From Ruminococcus sp. UBA4385 (GTDB taxonomy: Bacteria > Bacillota_A > Clostridia > Oscillospirales > Ruminococcaceae), in NCBI GenBank assembly GCA_002391065.1, contig DGRP01000088.1, forward strand, positions 1 to 47,657: a stretch of DNA of 47,657 nucleotides. Reading direction: 5' to 3'. A program made the translations under genes and the position numbers. Position 1 is the first letter of the stretch; every line of letters begins with the position of its first letter. The notes below the pieces were generated by a model. It did no database searches. It was not told the origin of the DNA and was given only the letters and a program-made list of their open reading frames with translations. Below, piece by piece: positions 31,409 to 41,034 of this stretch.

Positions 31409-34384
31409 ATGTTTACTTTATTGTTCAGAAAGATGCGCAACACCAAATGGATGGTGTTCTGCCTTCTGATTGGTTTTATAATGGCATCGGCTATGATGAG
31501 TACAGTGCCGATATATATGAATGCGTCACTGCAGAGAATGCTTGTAAAGGATATGGAATCGTTCCAGAAGGAGTACGAGATATATCCGGGCGCTTACAAC
31601 ACGAGCTACAGGCTCAAAATGGATATTACACCCTCTGCCCAGAAGGAGATAATCGACAGCTACAATGAAAAGGCTGAAAAGAAGTTCTCAGAGCTCGGGC
31701 TTGACAGCTCTGCCGAGAAAAAGGTGATCTCGGGCGAGTATATGTATGTTAAGTCTATGGAGGTAACGGCAGGCAATCCTCAGGCTAGGTTTACTATCGC
31801 AGGTATGAGCAGTATCGCTGACCATATCTCTATAAAGCAGGGCAGAATGGCAGAGGCAGGTCAGCGTGATGACGGTGTGTTTGAGTGCATCGCAACTGAG
31901 AAGTCGCTCAAAACTACCGAGCTTGCAGTAGGCTCTGTCTATGAGGTCGGAGATGTGTTCCATGAGGAGGCAGGCTCTGCTAAGATAGAGATAGTCGGCA
32001 CCTTTGATGTAAAAGACCCGAACGACATATATTGGGCTGAGGGCCTTGATTCCGAGTACACAGCCTATGTGTTCATGGACTATGACACCCTGTATGACAA
32101 GGGCATAGACACAGGCGTTATGAACATAAATGATGCCTCTCATAACTTTGCTATCGACTACTCCGCAATGGACATGAATGAGATCGACAGCACACTTGAG
32201 AAGCTTAAAGCCCATAAGAATTACTTCAAGGAAAACTCTATCGGCTTCAGCGTTCCTGCAACCGAGATACTTGAGGATTACTCCAAGCGTGCAGACCAGC
32301 TGCAGCTGGTGCTGTGGCTTTTGCAGATACCTGTGATACTGATGATTATTTTCTATCTGTTTATGGTATCACAGCTGAATGTCGAGCAGGAGAGAAACGA
32401 GATAGCCGTATTCAAGAGCAGAGGTGCAAGCCGTACTCAGGTAATGGGTATCTACGCTATGGAGTCGCTGGTGCTGGGTGTTATCACAGCCGTGATAGGA
32501 CCGTTCGCAGGACTGGGGCTTTGCAGAATACTGGGTGCTTCAAACGGATTTTTAGAGTTCGTAAACAGAAAGTCTCTCCCCGTTCACCTGACAGTGCAGG
32601 CATTTGTCTATGCGGCAATTGCGGTGGCTGTGTTCTTCGTGACTACAATGCTTCCGATTTTTCCTGCCACAAAGACAACTATTGTTGAGCACAAGCAGTC
32701 AAAATCCAAGAAGAAAAAGCACGCACTCTGGGAAAAGGTCTGCCTTGACTTTATACTGGTGGGCGGATCGGCAGGCTGGCTCTACTACCATAACAAAACT
32801 CAGGAGACCCTTATAAAGCAGGGCGTAACAGACACTACCGCAACGGTCAATCCGCTGATGTTTGTGGCCTCAACTGCGTTTATACTCGGTCTGGGTCTTT
32901 TCCTTATAAGAATTTACCCCTATGTTATCAGGATAATTGCAAGGCTCGGCAAGCGTGTATGGAGCCCTGCGCAGTATGTTTCGCTCACAAATATAGGCCG
33001 TTCGGCTACAGGAAGAGAACGCTTTCTTATGCTGTTTCTGGTGCTGACGGTGTCGCTCGGAGTTTACTTCGCAAACACCGCAAGAGCCCTCAACCGCAAC
33101 GCCGAGGAGACTGTCACCTATGCAACAGGCTGTGATGCTATCCTTCAGGAGGAGTGGTACAGCAGCAAGATAGAACAGGCTCAGCAGAGCGTATCTCCGA
33201 CAGGTGCGGCACAGATGGCGCAAGCACCTGCTCAGGAGGAGGAAGAGGAGGAAGACACTGAAACTGTCATCTCATACGTTGAGCCTGCATTTGAAAGATT
33301 TGAAAAGCTCGCAGGAGTTGAGAAAACTGCAAGAGTGTTCCGAAAAGACGGAGTTAAGATCACCTCATCGAAAATGAACGTTACAACCAAGGCTTCCGAT
33401 GAGGATAATGATAACAAACGCTCCCGTGACTATTATCTCGATCAGGACCTTGAAAAGACAAAGACCGGCAACACAAGCAGTAAGGTACAGCTTATGACGG
33501 TCGTTCCGCATGAGTTCTCCGAGGTAATACGCTTTGAGGACAGGCTTCTGCCCGTTCAGATAAACAACTACCTGAATGCTCTCGCTGAGTACACCCCGGG
33601 AGTTATCCTCTCGTCAAGCTTTAAGGATTACGGGCTTTCGCTCGGAGATACAGTTACCTGCACATGGGGCGGTAATGATGACTTTGATGTTACTGTCCTC
33701 GCCTTTGTGGATTACTGGCCGGGGCTCAGCCCGTACAAGACCACCAAAGACGGCAGCTACATGGACTTTGCGATAATGAACTTTGACTATGTCAGGGTAG
33801 TTACGAACGTTGAGCCCTATCAGGTGTGGTTTAAGCTTGAGGATGACGCCTCTATCAATGATTTCTACAAGTCGGTTGATGATGCTAAGATAGAGCTTAC
33901 CGACATTCAGGCAAGAAGCCAGCAGATAATTGAGAAGAAGAATGACCCTATGCTTCAGGGCATGAACGGAGCACTTACTCTCGGCTTTATCATTATTATG
34001 ATAATGTGCATTATCGGTTTTCTGATTTACTGGATACTCTCTATCAAGAGCAGAACGCTGCAGTTCGGAATACTTAGGGCTATGGGTATGAAGTTCAGAG
34101 AGATAATCGCAATGATAGTTTATGAGCAGGTGCTTGTATCAGGAGTTGCGATATTTACGGCAATGTTCATAGGCGGAGTTACGAGCGACCTGTTTGTTCC
34201 GCTGTTCCAGAGCATATTTGATGCAGCTAAGTCAGTGCCCGAATTTGTTGTTCTCCCCGACAGAGGAGATTATATCAAGCTTTATATTATAATCGGAGCA
34301 ATGCTTTTGTCGGCATTCGTAATTCTCGGCAGACTGATAAAGAAGATCAAGATCAGTCAGGCACTTAAACTCGGTGAAGATTAA
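31409..34384 (+). CDS. Large FtsX-family ABC permease
   Basis: 991 residues with two FtsX-type permease units. First unit: TM at about 13-36, a large extracellular domain (40-290), then three TMs from about 298 to 420. Second unit: TM near 540, another large extracellular domain (about 560-845), three C-terminal TMs (about 855-985) with SIKSRTLQFGILRAMGMKF between them, the typical FtsX coupling segment; the first unit has the equivalent NEIAVFKSRGASRTQVMGIY. A run of nine acidic residues and Thr (around 610-620) lies in the second outer domain. The operon contains no ATP-binding protein, so an ATPase must be supplied from elsewhere. RBS AAAGGAC. Confidence 0.88.
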   Translation: MFTLLFRKMRNTKWMVFCLLIGFIMASAMMSTVPIYMNASLQRMLVKDMESFQKEYEIYPGAYNTSYRLKMDITPSAQKEIIDSYNEKAEKKFSELGLDSSAEKKVISGEYMYVKSMEVTAGNPQARFTIAGMSSIADHISIKQGRMAEAGQRDDGVFECIATEKSLKTTELAVGSVYEVGDVFHEEAGSAKIEIVGTFDVKDPNDIYWAEGLDSEYTAYVFMDYDTLYDKGIDTGVMNINDASHNFAIDYSAMDMNEIDSTLEKLKAHKNYFKENSIGFSVPATEILEDYSKRADQLQLVLWLLQIPVILMIIFYLFMVSQLNVEQERNEIAVFKSRGASRTQVMGIYAMESLVLGVITAVIGPFAGLGLCRILGASNGFLEFVNRKSLPVHLTVQAFVYAAIAVAVFFVTTMLPIFPATKTTIVEHKQSKSKKKKHALWEKVCLDFILVGGSAGWLYYHNKTQETLIKQGVTDTTATVNPLMFVASTAFILGLGLFLIRIYPYVIRIIARLGKRVWSPAQYVSLTNIGRSATGRERFLMLFLVLTVSLGVYFANTARALNRNAEETVTYATGCDAILQEEWYSSKIEQAQQSVSPTGAAQMAQAPAQEEEEEEDTETVISYVEPAFERFEKLAGVEKTARVFRKDGVKITSSKMNVTTKASDEDNDNKRSRDYYLDQDLEKTKTGNTSSKVQLMTVVPHEFSEVIRFEDRLLPVQINNYLNALAEYTPGVILSSSFKDYGLSLGDTVTCTWGGNDDFDVTVLAFVDYWPGLSPYKTTKDGSYMDFAIMNFDYVRVVTNVEPYQVWFKLEDDASINDFYKSVDDAKIELTDIQARSQQIIEKKNDPMLQGMNGALTLGFIIIMIMCIIGFLIYWILSIKSRTLQFGILRAMGMKFREIIAMIVYEQVLVSGVAIFTAMFIGGVTSDLFVPLFQSIFDAAKSVPEFVVLPDRGDYIKLYIIIGAMLLSAFVILGRLIKKIKISQALKLGED

Positions 34385-34388
34385 TTTG

Positions 34389-34430
34389 TATCGGGGGATA
34401 ACCTCTTGAAAAAAGGGGCATCCCCCGATA
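34389..34430. terminator. Long hairpin between permease gene and polA
   Basis: TATCGGGGGAT/ATCCCCCGATA 11-bp perfect stem with a 20-base loop, but no T-run on the plus strand. It may be a weak or Rho-dependent end signal or an mRNA stability element. No convincing polA promoter follows it, so polA may be read through from upstream. Confidence 0.5.
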
Positions 34431-34507
34431 AGCTGCCTTGAATACAGCCGCTTATTGTTTAAGAGCTGTGTCAGCAGGGCATTTTAAAAGCACAGAGGAG
34501 GTACTAA

Positions 34508-37048
34508 ATGAAAATACTTGTAATAGACGGAAACAGCATAATGAACCGTGCCTTTTACGGAATAAAGGCTCTGTCAAATTCAAAGGGACAGTTTACAAAT
34601 GCACTGACAGGCTTTCTGAATATATGGCTGAAGGAGCTCTCGGAAGTAAAGCCCGACTGCACTGCGGTTGCATTCGACCTTAAAGCGCCGACCTTCCGCC
34701 ACAAGGCGAACGCTTCCTACAAGGCAAACCGCAAGGGTATGCCCGAGGAGCTTGCTCAGCAGATGCCTGTTATCAAGGAGCTTTTGGAATACCTCGGAGT
34801 AAGGCGGATAGAGTGCGAGGGCTATGAGGCTGACGATATAATCGGCACGCTTTCTCATGCGGCTGAGCTATCGGGAAACGAGTGCATTATCCTAACGGGA
34901 GACCGTGACAGCTTTCAGCTTGTGACAGATAAAGTAACGGTCAGGCTTGCAGGCACTAAGGAAACAAAGGTATACACTCCCGAGCGCATTAAAACCGAGT
35001 ATGGAGTATCACCCCGCCAGATGATAGAGGTCAAGGCTCTTATGGGAGATACCTCGGACAATATCAGCGGTATCAAGGGCATAGGCGAGAAGACAGCCCT
35101 TGCTCTCATTCAGGAGTGCGGAAGCGTTGACGGTCTGTATGAAAAGCTTGCAGATATAAAGCTTACACCCTCGGTGAGAACAAAAATTGAAAACGGCAAG
35201 GCTGCTGCCTACGACAGCCGTTTCCTTGCTGAAATAAGCCTTGAAGCCCCCATAAATACCGACCTTGACTACTATATGTCGGCTGAGAAGAATGAAGCTA
35301 AGGCTTCACAGCTTTTAAGTGACCTTGAAATGCTCAAAATGCGTGAGAGGCTGGGTCTTGCAGGCGGAGTGCCTGTACCCTCGGGAGATGTTGAGGAAAA
35401 GAAGCTGAAGCTCTCCGATATGCCGAAGATAGAAGTTACTGAGCTTACAGCCGATGACATAACCGATGAGCCTTGCTGTTTTGAGCTTGCGGGCGGAAAG
35501 CTTGCGGTGCTGAAAGGAGAAAAGATATACACTGCCGAGGACAAGGGTCTTATCCTTTCGTTCCTTTCATCAGCTGCGCCGAAATCCTGCTTTGAAGCAA
35601 AGAGCGTTCACAAGTACGCTTTTGATAACGGGTCAGAGCTTAAAAACCTCCGCTTTGTCTGCGACCTTGCAGGCTATCTGCTCAATTCGCAGTCAAGTGA
35701 GTATACTGCCGAAAATCTTTGCTCCGCATACAGATGTATGTATCGCTCCGATATGGGAGACTTCTCTGACCTTGCAAGCCTGCCTGCTCTCTGTGAGAGA
35801 CTTGAAAAGGAGCTCGAACTGACCGATATGAAAAAACTCTATGAAGAGATTGAGCTTCCTCTGTGCGAGGTGCTGGCTTCAATGGAGCATTACGGTGTCA
35901 GGGCTGATGCCGAGGGTATCAGGAAATTCGGCGATGACCTTAAAATCAAGATAGATGAGCTCACCCGTGAGATATATGACTATGCAGGGAAAGAATTTAA
36001 TATCGCATCGACAAAGCAGCTGGGAGTTATCCTATTTGAAGAACTTGGACTGCCTGTAAAGAAGAAAACAAAGTCGGGCTACTCCACTAATGCAGAGGTG
36101 CTTGAAAGCCTTATCGACAAGCACCCGATAATCCCTCTGATACTGGAGTACAGAACGCTTACAAAGCTTAATTCAACCTATGTAGACGGGCTTTTGAAGC
36201 TTATCGGTGAGGACGGCAGAGTTCACTCTGTTTTCAAGCAGACCGAAACACGCACCGGACGTATATCCTCTACAGAGCCCAATATGCAGAATATACCCGT
36301 CAGAAAAGAAATAGGCAGAAATATGCGTAAGTTTTTTATCTCCGAAGACGGCTACACCCTCGTTGATGCCGACTACAGCCAGATCGAGCTGAGAGTTCTT
36401 GCAAGCGTCTGCGGTGACGAAAATATGCAGGAAGCCTTCCTTTCAGGCAAGGATATTCACACATCTACTGCGGCATCGGTATTCGACATTCCCGAGGACT
36501 TCGTTCAGCCTGAAATGAGAAGTGCCGCAAAGGCGGTAAACTTCGGTATAATTTACGGCATAGGTGCGTTCTCGCTCTCAAAGGATATAGGTGTATCGGT
36601 CAATGAGGCAAAGCAGTATATAAAAAATTACCTCGACAATTTCCCGAAGGTCTCAGCCTTTATGGATAAGACTGTCGAGGACGGCATAAAAAACGGCTAT
36701 GTCAGCACTATCTTTGGAAGAAGAAGATATATCCCCGAGCTTAAAGCCTCAAATAAGGTTATGCAGGCTTTCGGAAAAAGAGCCGCTATGAATGCCCCTA
36801 TTCAGGGCGCTGCTGCGGATATAATCAAGATAGCTATGGTTAAGGTTTATGAGCGTATAAAGAAGGAAAAACTCGACGGCAGGCTCATTTTGCAGGTACA
36901 CGATGAGCTTATCCTTGAGGTAAAGGAAGCAGATAGAGAAAAGGCAGAAAAGCTTCTTAAAGAGGAAATGGAGAATGCAGTGAAGCTCGCAGTTCCAATG
37001 ACCGCCGATGTCCATAGCGGCAAAAGCTGGTTCATCGCTAAGGGATGA
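34508..37048 (+). CDS. polA: DNA polymerase I
   Basis: Fills gaps and removes Okazaki primers. 846 residues. The N-terminal 5'-3' exonuclease domain is intact (LVIDGNSIMNRAFYG, YEADDIIGTL, LTGDRDSFQL, KALMGDTSDNISG). The middle domain (about 310-400) lacks the D-x-E and other acidic residues of a 3'-5' proofreading site, as in Bacillus-type Pol I. Polymerase motifs: A DYSQIELRVLASV (about 622), B RSAAKAVNFGIIYGIGAFS (about 674), C QVHDELILEV (about 797). RBS GAGGAGGT. First of three genes with recQ 31 bases downstream. Confidence 0.98.
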   Translation: MKILVIDGNSIMNRAFYGIKALSNSKGQFTNALTGFLNIWLKELSEVKPDCTAVAFDLKAPTFRHKANASYKANRKGMPEELAQQMPVIKELLEYLGVRRIECEGYEADDIIGTLSHAAELSGNECIILTGDRDSFQLVTDKVTVRLAGTKETKVYTPERIKTEYGVSPRQMIEVKALMGDTSDNISGIKGIGEKTALALIQECGSVDGLYEKLADIKLTPSVRTKIENGKAAAYDSRFLAEISLEAPINTDLDYYMSAEKNEAKASQLLSDLEMLKMRERLGLAGGVPVPSGDVEEKKLKLSDMPKIEVTELTADDITDEPCCFELAGGKLAVLKGEKIYTAEDKGLILSFLSSAAPKSCFEAKSVHKYAFDNGSELKNLRFVCDLAGYLLNSQSSEYTAENLCSAYRCMYRSDMGDFSDLASLPALCERLEKELELTDMKKLYEEIELPLCEVLASMEHYGVRADAEGIRKFGDDLKIKIDELTREIYDYAGKEFNIASTKQLGVILFEELGLPVKKKTKSGYSTNAEVLESLIDKHPIIPLILEYRTLTKLNSTYVDGLLKLIGEDGRVHSVFKQTETRTGRISSTEPNMQNIPVRKEIGRNMRKFFISEDGYTLVDADYSQIELRVLASVCGDENMQEAFLSGKDIHTSTAASVFDIPEDFVQPEMRSAAKAVNFGIIYGIGAFSLSKDIGVSVNEAKQYIKNYLDNFPKVSAFMDKTVEDGIKNGYVSTIFGRRRYIPELKASNKVMQAFGKRAAMNAPIQGAAADIIKIAMVKVYERIKKEKLDGRLILQVHDELILEVKEADREKAEKLLKEEMENAVKLAVPMTADVHSGKSWFIAKG

Positions 37049-37079
37049 CACGTAAAAACTGATATAAGGACGTAGGACA

Positions 37080-39296
37080 ATGGAGAAAACAGAGATACTT
37101 AGAGAATACTTCGGGCACGCCGATTTCAAGGAAGGTCAGGCGGAGCTTATTGACGCTATCCTGTCGGGGCAGGACGTGCTGGGCATAATGCCTACAGGGG
37201 CAGGTAAGTCGATTTGCTATCAGGTGCCTGCACTTATGCTTGACGGGATAACTATAGTTGTATCTCCGCTGATATCTCTGATGAAGGATCAGGTCACGGC
37301 TCTTGTTCAGGCAGGAGTGCCCTGTGCCTATCTTAACTCGTCGCTGACCTCGGAGCAGTATATGAGGGCCCTTCAAAACGCTAAGAGGGGAGCTTACAAG
37401 GTGATTTATGTTGCTCCCGAAAGGCTCACAACCGAGAGCTTTTTAGGGCTGTGCTCGCAGGTGAGGGTCTCAATGGTGACAGTTGATGAGGCGCACTGCG
37501 TATCACAATGGGGGCAGGACTTCCGCCCCTCGTATATGCGTATTCCCGAATTTCTGGGACAGCTCGGCTACAGACCGATAGTTTCGGCATTCACGGCTAC
37601 AGCGACCGTTTCTGTCAGAGATGACATTATCAGAATGTTAGGTCTTAACTCTCCGTTTGTAAAGACAACAGGCTTTGACAGACCAAACCTTTATTTCGGA
37701 GTAATGCAGCCGAAAAACAAGTACAATGCCCTCAAAGAGATCCTTGAGCGCAACCGTGACAAAAGCGGCATAGTTTACTGCTCAACGAGAAAGACCGTTG
37801 AAGAGGTCTGCGACAAGCTTTGTGCGGACGGTTACGCCTGCACACGCTATCACGGCGGGCTCTCCGATGAGGAGCGTATAAGAAATCAAGACGATTTTAT
37901 CTATGACCGAAAAACTGTCATTACTGCTACAAACGCTTTCGGAATGGGAATTGACAAATCGAACGTATCCTTTGTTGTTCACTACAATATGCCGAAGAAT
38001 ATAGAGAGCTATTATCAGGAAGCAGGCAGGGCAGGCCGTGACGACTCTGAGGCGGAGTGCATATTGCTTTATTCTCCGAAAGACGTTCAGACGAACATCT
38101 TCCTTATTGAGAACTCCAAGGACAGTGCCGACCTTGACGAGGAAACAGCCGAGCTTCTCAAGCGCCGTGATATGCACAGGCTGTCTGTAATGAAGGATTA
38201 CTGCACCTGTGATGACTGCCTCAGGGCATACATAAGGCGCTACTTCGGAGAAAACCCCGAGGAAAGCTGTGAGAAGTGCTCAAACTGTAAGGGGAACTTC
38301 ACCGAGGTTGACGTAACACTGGAAGCTCAGAAAATAATGTCCTGCATTTACAGGCTGTATCAGAGACATCTGCGCTTTGGAATGACTGTAGTGTCGGGCA
38401 TACTTGCAGGCTCGGAGAGCGAGAAGATCTCGCATTTTAAGCTGGACACTCTTTCAACCTACGGCATTATGAAGGGCGAAACTCAGGTGAGGATAAGAAG
38501 CATTATCCGCCACCTTGAAAACAAGGGCATGATAGCGGTTGATGACCATTCCGCACTTACGCTTACGAGCCGTTCTGCGGCTGTGCTTCGGGGCGAGGAA
38601 AAGGTCATCATGCGTGTGCGTGAGGAGAAGAAGGCTCAGAAGAATACTGTATCAAGCTTTGATAAGGACCTTTTCACAGCGCTCAGGGCTGTCAGGACAG
38701 AGCTTGCAAAACAGCTTAGTCTGCCGCCTTATATGATCTTCTCAGACCAGACCCTCAGGGATATGAGCGTAAAGAGACCTCTTACAGAAGAGGGTATGCG
38801 CTCGGTTTCGGGAATAGGAAAGGCAAAAGCGGAGAGGTACGGAAAGTACTTCATAAAAGCAATCTCCGACTGGCTTGCAGAGAACGAGCAGAGAGAAAAA
38901 GAGAATGTAGCAGGCGGCTACAGCTATATTGATACGCTCAGAGATACCAAGCCAAAGTCCATTTATGAAGCCATAGTTCCAAGAGCAGGCGAGCTTCATG
39001 ACCTTGGGGACAGCGTGACCATAAGGGAACTTTGCAGTGAGATACTGACACAGCTTTCAGTGAATGCAAGAGTGTCTGTCCTCAGAGATGCAGTGAACAG
39101 CTGGCTTTTCAACGAGGGCTACCTTACCAAACCCGACGGAAAGCACTTTGATATAACTATCCTGTCCGAGGAAGCAGGTATCACAAAAATAAAAAAACAA
39201 AAGCAAAGCGGAGAATACTACACCTACCTTGTGATAGACCCTCAGGGGCAGATGTTTATTTTCGCAAACCTTGATGAAATACTGAAAGGAAAATAA
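37080..39296 (+). CDS. recQ: RecQ family DNA helicase with extended C-terminus
   Basis: 3'-5' helicase in recombination and repair. 738 residues, longer than the usual 590-610. Walker A PTGAGKSICYQ (Lys43), DEAH box VDEAHCVSQWGQDFRPSY near 135, motif VI region YQEAGRAGRD, zinc-binding cluster CTCDDC ... CEKCSNC (about 377-402), winged helix, then an HRDC domain (about 520-595). A further 140 residues (VTIRELCSEILTQLSVNAR ... YYTYLVIDPQGQMFIFAN) look like an extra winged-helix-like module of unknown role. Its stop is two bases before the mnmE start, so they are tightly coupled. Confidence 0.95.
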   Translation: MEKTEILREYFGHADFKEGQAELIDAILSGQDVLGIMPTGAGKSICYQVPALMLDGITIVVSPLISLMKDQVTALVQAGVPCAYLNSSLTSEQYMRALQNAKRGAYKVIYVAPERLTTESFLGLCSQVRVSMVTVDEAHCVSQWGQDFRPSYMRIPEFLGQLGYRPIVSAFTATATVSVRDDIIRMLGLNSPFVKTTGFDRPNLYFGVMQPKNKYNALKEILERNRDKSGIVYCSTRKTVEEVCDKLCADGYACTRYHGGLSDEERIRNQDDFIYDRKTVITATNAFGMGIDKSNVSFVVHYNMPKNIESYYQEAGRAGRDDSEAECILLYSPKDVQTNIFLIENSKDSADLDEETAELLKRRDMHRLSVMKDYCTCDDCLRAYIRRYFGENPEESCEKCSNCKGNFTEVDVTLEAQKIMSCIYRLYQRHLRFGMTVVSGILAGSESEKISHFKLDTLSTYGIMKGETQVRIRSIIRHLENKGMIAVDDHSALTLTSRSAAVLRGEEKVIMRVREEKKAQKNTVSSFDKDLFTALRAVRTELAKQLSLPPYMIFSDQTLRDMSVKRPLTEEGMRSVSGIGKAKAERYGKYFIKAISDWLAENEQREKENVAGGYSYIDTLRDTKPKSIYEAIVPRAGELHDLGDSVTIRELCSEILTQLSVNARVSVLRDAVNSWLFNEGYLTKPDGKHFDITILSEEAGITKIKKQKQSGEYYTYLVIDPQGQMFIFANLDEILKGK

Positions 39297-39298
39297 CT

Positions 39299-40663
39299 AT
39301 GACTGTCTGTGCAGTTTCTACCCCCTTAGCCGAGGGCGGAATTTCAGTGATAAGAATAAGCGGTGAGAAGGCACTGTCAATTGCCGAGAGGGTATTCAAG
39401 CCACTCAGCTGTGAGAGCGTGTCTGCAATGGCAGGCTACACCTGTGCATACGGCAAAATAGTAGAGCCCGAAAGCGGAAGAACTGTTGATGAGGGCGTGC
39501 TCACTGTGTTCAGAGCGCCACGCTCCTATACAGGAGAGGACGTTTGCGAGATAAGCTGTCACGGCGGAGTTTTCGTCACTAAAAAGGTGCTGCGGCTTTG
39601 TCTTGAATGCGGTGCAAGGCTCGCAGACAGGGGAGAATTCACCAAGCGTGCTTTCCTCAACGGCAAGCTCTCCCTCACTCAGGCAGAGGCGGTCATGGAT
39701 ATAATCTCCGCCGAGGGTGACTATGCGCTTTCCTCAGCAAACCTGACACGCTCGGGCAGGCTGTTCGGACAGATAACTGCGATAAGAGACAGCCTTGTGG
39801 GCGAGCTTGCTTCTCTTGCGGCATGGGTGGATTATCCCGATGATGATATTCCCGCTGTTACCGAAGAGAGCTTAAAAAAGGCTCTCTCAGATGCCGACAG
39901 GGAGCTTTCAAAGCTTCTTCGTGACTATGACAGCGGAATGATACTAAAAAGCGGTATTGACACAGCCATAGTCGGCAAGCCCAATGTAGGAAAGTCAACG
40001 CTGATGAATCTGCTCCTCGGGTATGACCGTTCTATTGTCACGGATATTGCAGGCACTACCCGTGATGTTATCGAGGAGACCGCCTCGCTGGGTGAGTACA
40101 CTCTCAGGCTCAGTGATACGGCAGGTATAAGAGAGGCCTCCGATCAGGTCGAGGCAATAGGCGTGGAGCTTGCAAAAAAGCGTATAGACAGGGCTATGCT
40201 CATTCTTGCTGTGTTTGACAGCTCGGACACTCTGTCCGATGAGGACATAGAGCTGATAGAGCTTCTGAAAGGCTCGGGCAAGAGGGTGATAGTGATACTC
40301 AACAAGAAAGACCTCGGCAGCAGGATAGAGAGCGAGTTTGAAGGCTTTGAAAGCCTTATCTCGGTTTCCGCCAAGACCGAAGACTGCCGTGAGCTTATCC
40401 GTGAAGAGGTCGCAAAGCTTTTCCCTGTTGGGCAGTTCGACCCTGACAGCACGGTCTTTGCAAATGAGCGCCAGAAGGACTGCGTAAGGCGTGCCTATGA
40501 GCATATCAGCACTGCCGAGGAAGCTCTCGCAGCAGGCGAGACCTTTGATGCCGTTACAGTGCTTATAAGTGCTGCTGCCGATGAGCTCCTTGAGCTTACA
40601 GGTGAAAAAGCTACCGAGGCCGTAGTCAATGAGGTGTTCTCACGCTTCTGTGTAGGAAAATAA
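39299..40663 (+). CDS. mnmE: tRNA modification GTPase MnmE (TrmE)
   Basis: With MnmG it installs the carboxymethylaminomethyl group on wobble uridine 34. 454 residues. N-terminal formyl-THF-binding domain (ISVIRISG, PRSYTGEDVCEISCHGG, GEFTKRAFLNGKLSLTQAEA), inserted G domain with G1 GKPNVGKSTLMN (about 226), G2 TTRD, G3 DTAG, G4 NKKD, and the catalytic C-terminal FCVGK (Cys451). All key residues are present. The mnmG partner is not next to it in this window. RBS AAAGGA lies in the end of recQ. Confidence 0.98.
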   Translation: MTVCAVSTPLAEGGISVIRISGEKALSIAERVFKPLSCESVSAMAGYTCAYGKIVEPESGRTVDEGVLTVFRAPRSYTGEDVCEISCHGGVFVTKKVLRLCLECGARLADRGEFTKRAFLNGKLSLTQAEAVMDIISAEGDYALSSANLTRSGRLFGQITAIRDSLVGELASLAAWVDYPDDDIPAVTEESLKKALSDADRELSKLLRDYDSGMILKSGIDTAIVGKPNVGKSTLMNLLLGYDRSIVTDIAGTTRDVIEETASLGEYTLRLSDTAGIREASDQVEAIGVELAKKRIDRAMLILAVFDSSDTLSDEDIELIELLKGSGKRVIVILNKKDLGSRIESEFEGFESLISVSAKTEDCRELIREEVAKLFPVGQFDPDSTVFANERQKDCVRRAYEHISTAEEALAAGETFDAVTVLISAAADELLELTGEKATEAVVNEVFSRFCVGK

Positions 40664-40711
40664 AAAGCCCGATCCGATTGAGCATTGCTGCACACGATCG
40701 GATCGGGCTTT
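40664..40711. terminator. Bidirectional terminator after mnmE
   Basis: AAAGCCCGATCCGAT/ATCGGATCGGGCTTT 15-bp perfect stem, A/T-rich on both sides; shared by the convergent 40713 gene. Confidence 0.88.
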
Positions 40712-40712
40712 A

Positions 40713-41024
40713 TTATTCATCATCAGAGCCGAGACCGTTATTTATGACCATATTATAGGAAGCATTTGCAATCCGGCTTTCTTTTTTCTCACGCCAGCGG
40801 TCTATATCACTTTTGATAGCCATCATCTCATCGGCGATAAGCTCTACCTTGTCAGGTCGGACATACCTGAGGTACGAGACCATTCTCTCAATACCCTTAG
40901 GGCTTCCGATGTGCTCCGCTATGATGTTTCCGAGCTCAGCAGGGAAGCCGAGCTCGGAAAGCGCTGTGATGAGCTCATCACGGGCTTTGCTCCATACGGC
41001 TCTGCCGTCAGTGTTATTTAACAT
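40713..41024 (-). CDS. Hypothetical protein downstream of GH26 gene
   Basis: 103 residues, soluble, predicted mostly helical: MLNNTDGRAVWSKARDELIT, ELGFPAELGNIIAEHIG, YLRYVRPDKVELIADEMMAI, WREKKESRIANASYN. I recognise no family. ATG 41024 has GAGGAG upstream. It lies 10 bases after the GH26 gene and must be cotranscribed with it, although nothing in the sequence links it to sugar metabolism. Confidence 0.7.
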   Translation of the reverse strand: MLNNTDGRAVWSKARDELITALSELGFPAELGNIIAEHIGSPKGIERMVSYLRYVRPDKVELIADEMMAIKSDIDRWREKKESRIANASYNMVINNGLGSDDE

Positions 41025-41034
41025 AGCTGTCTCC

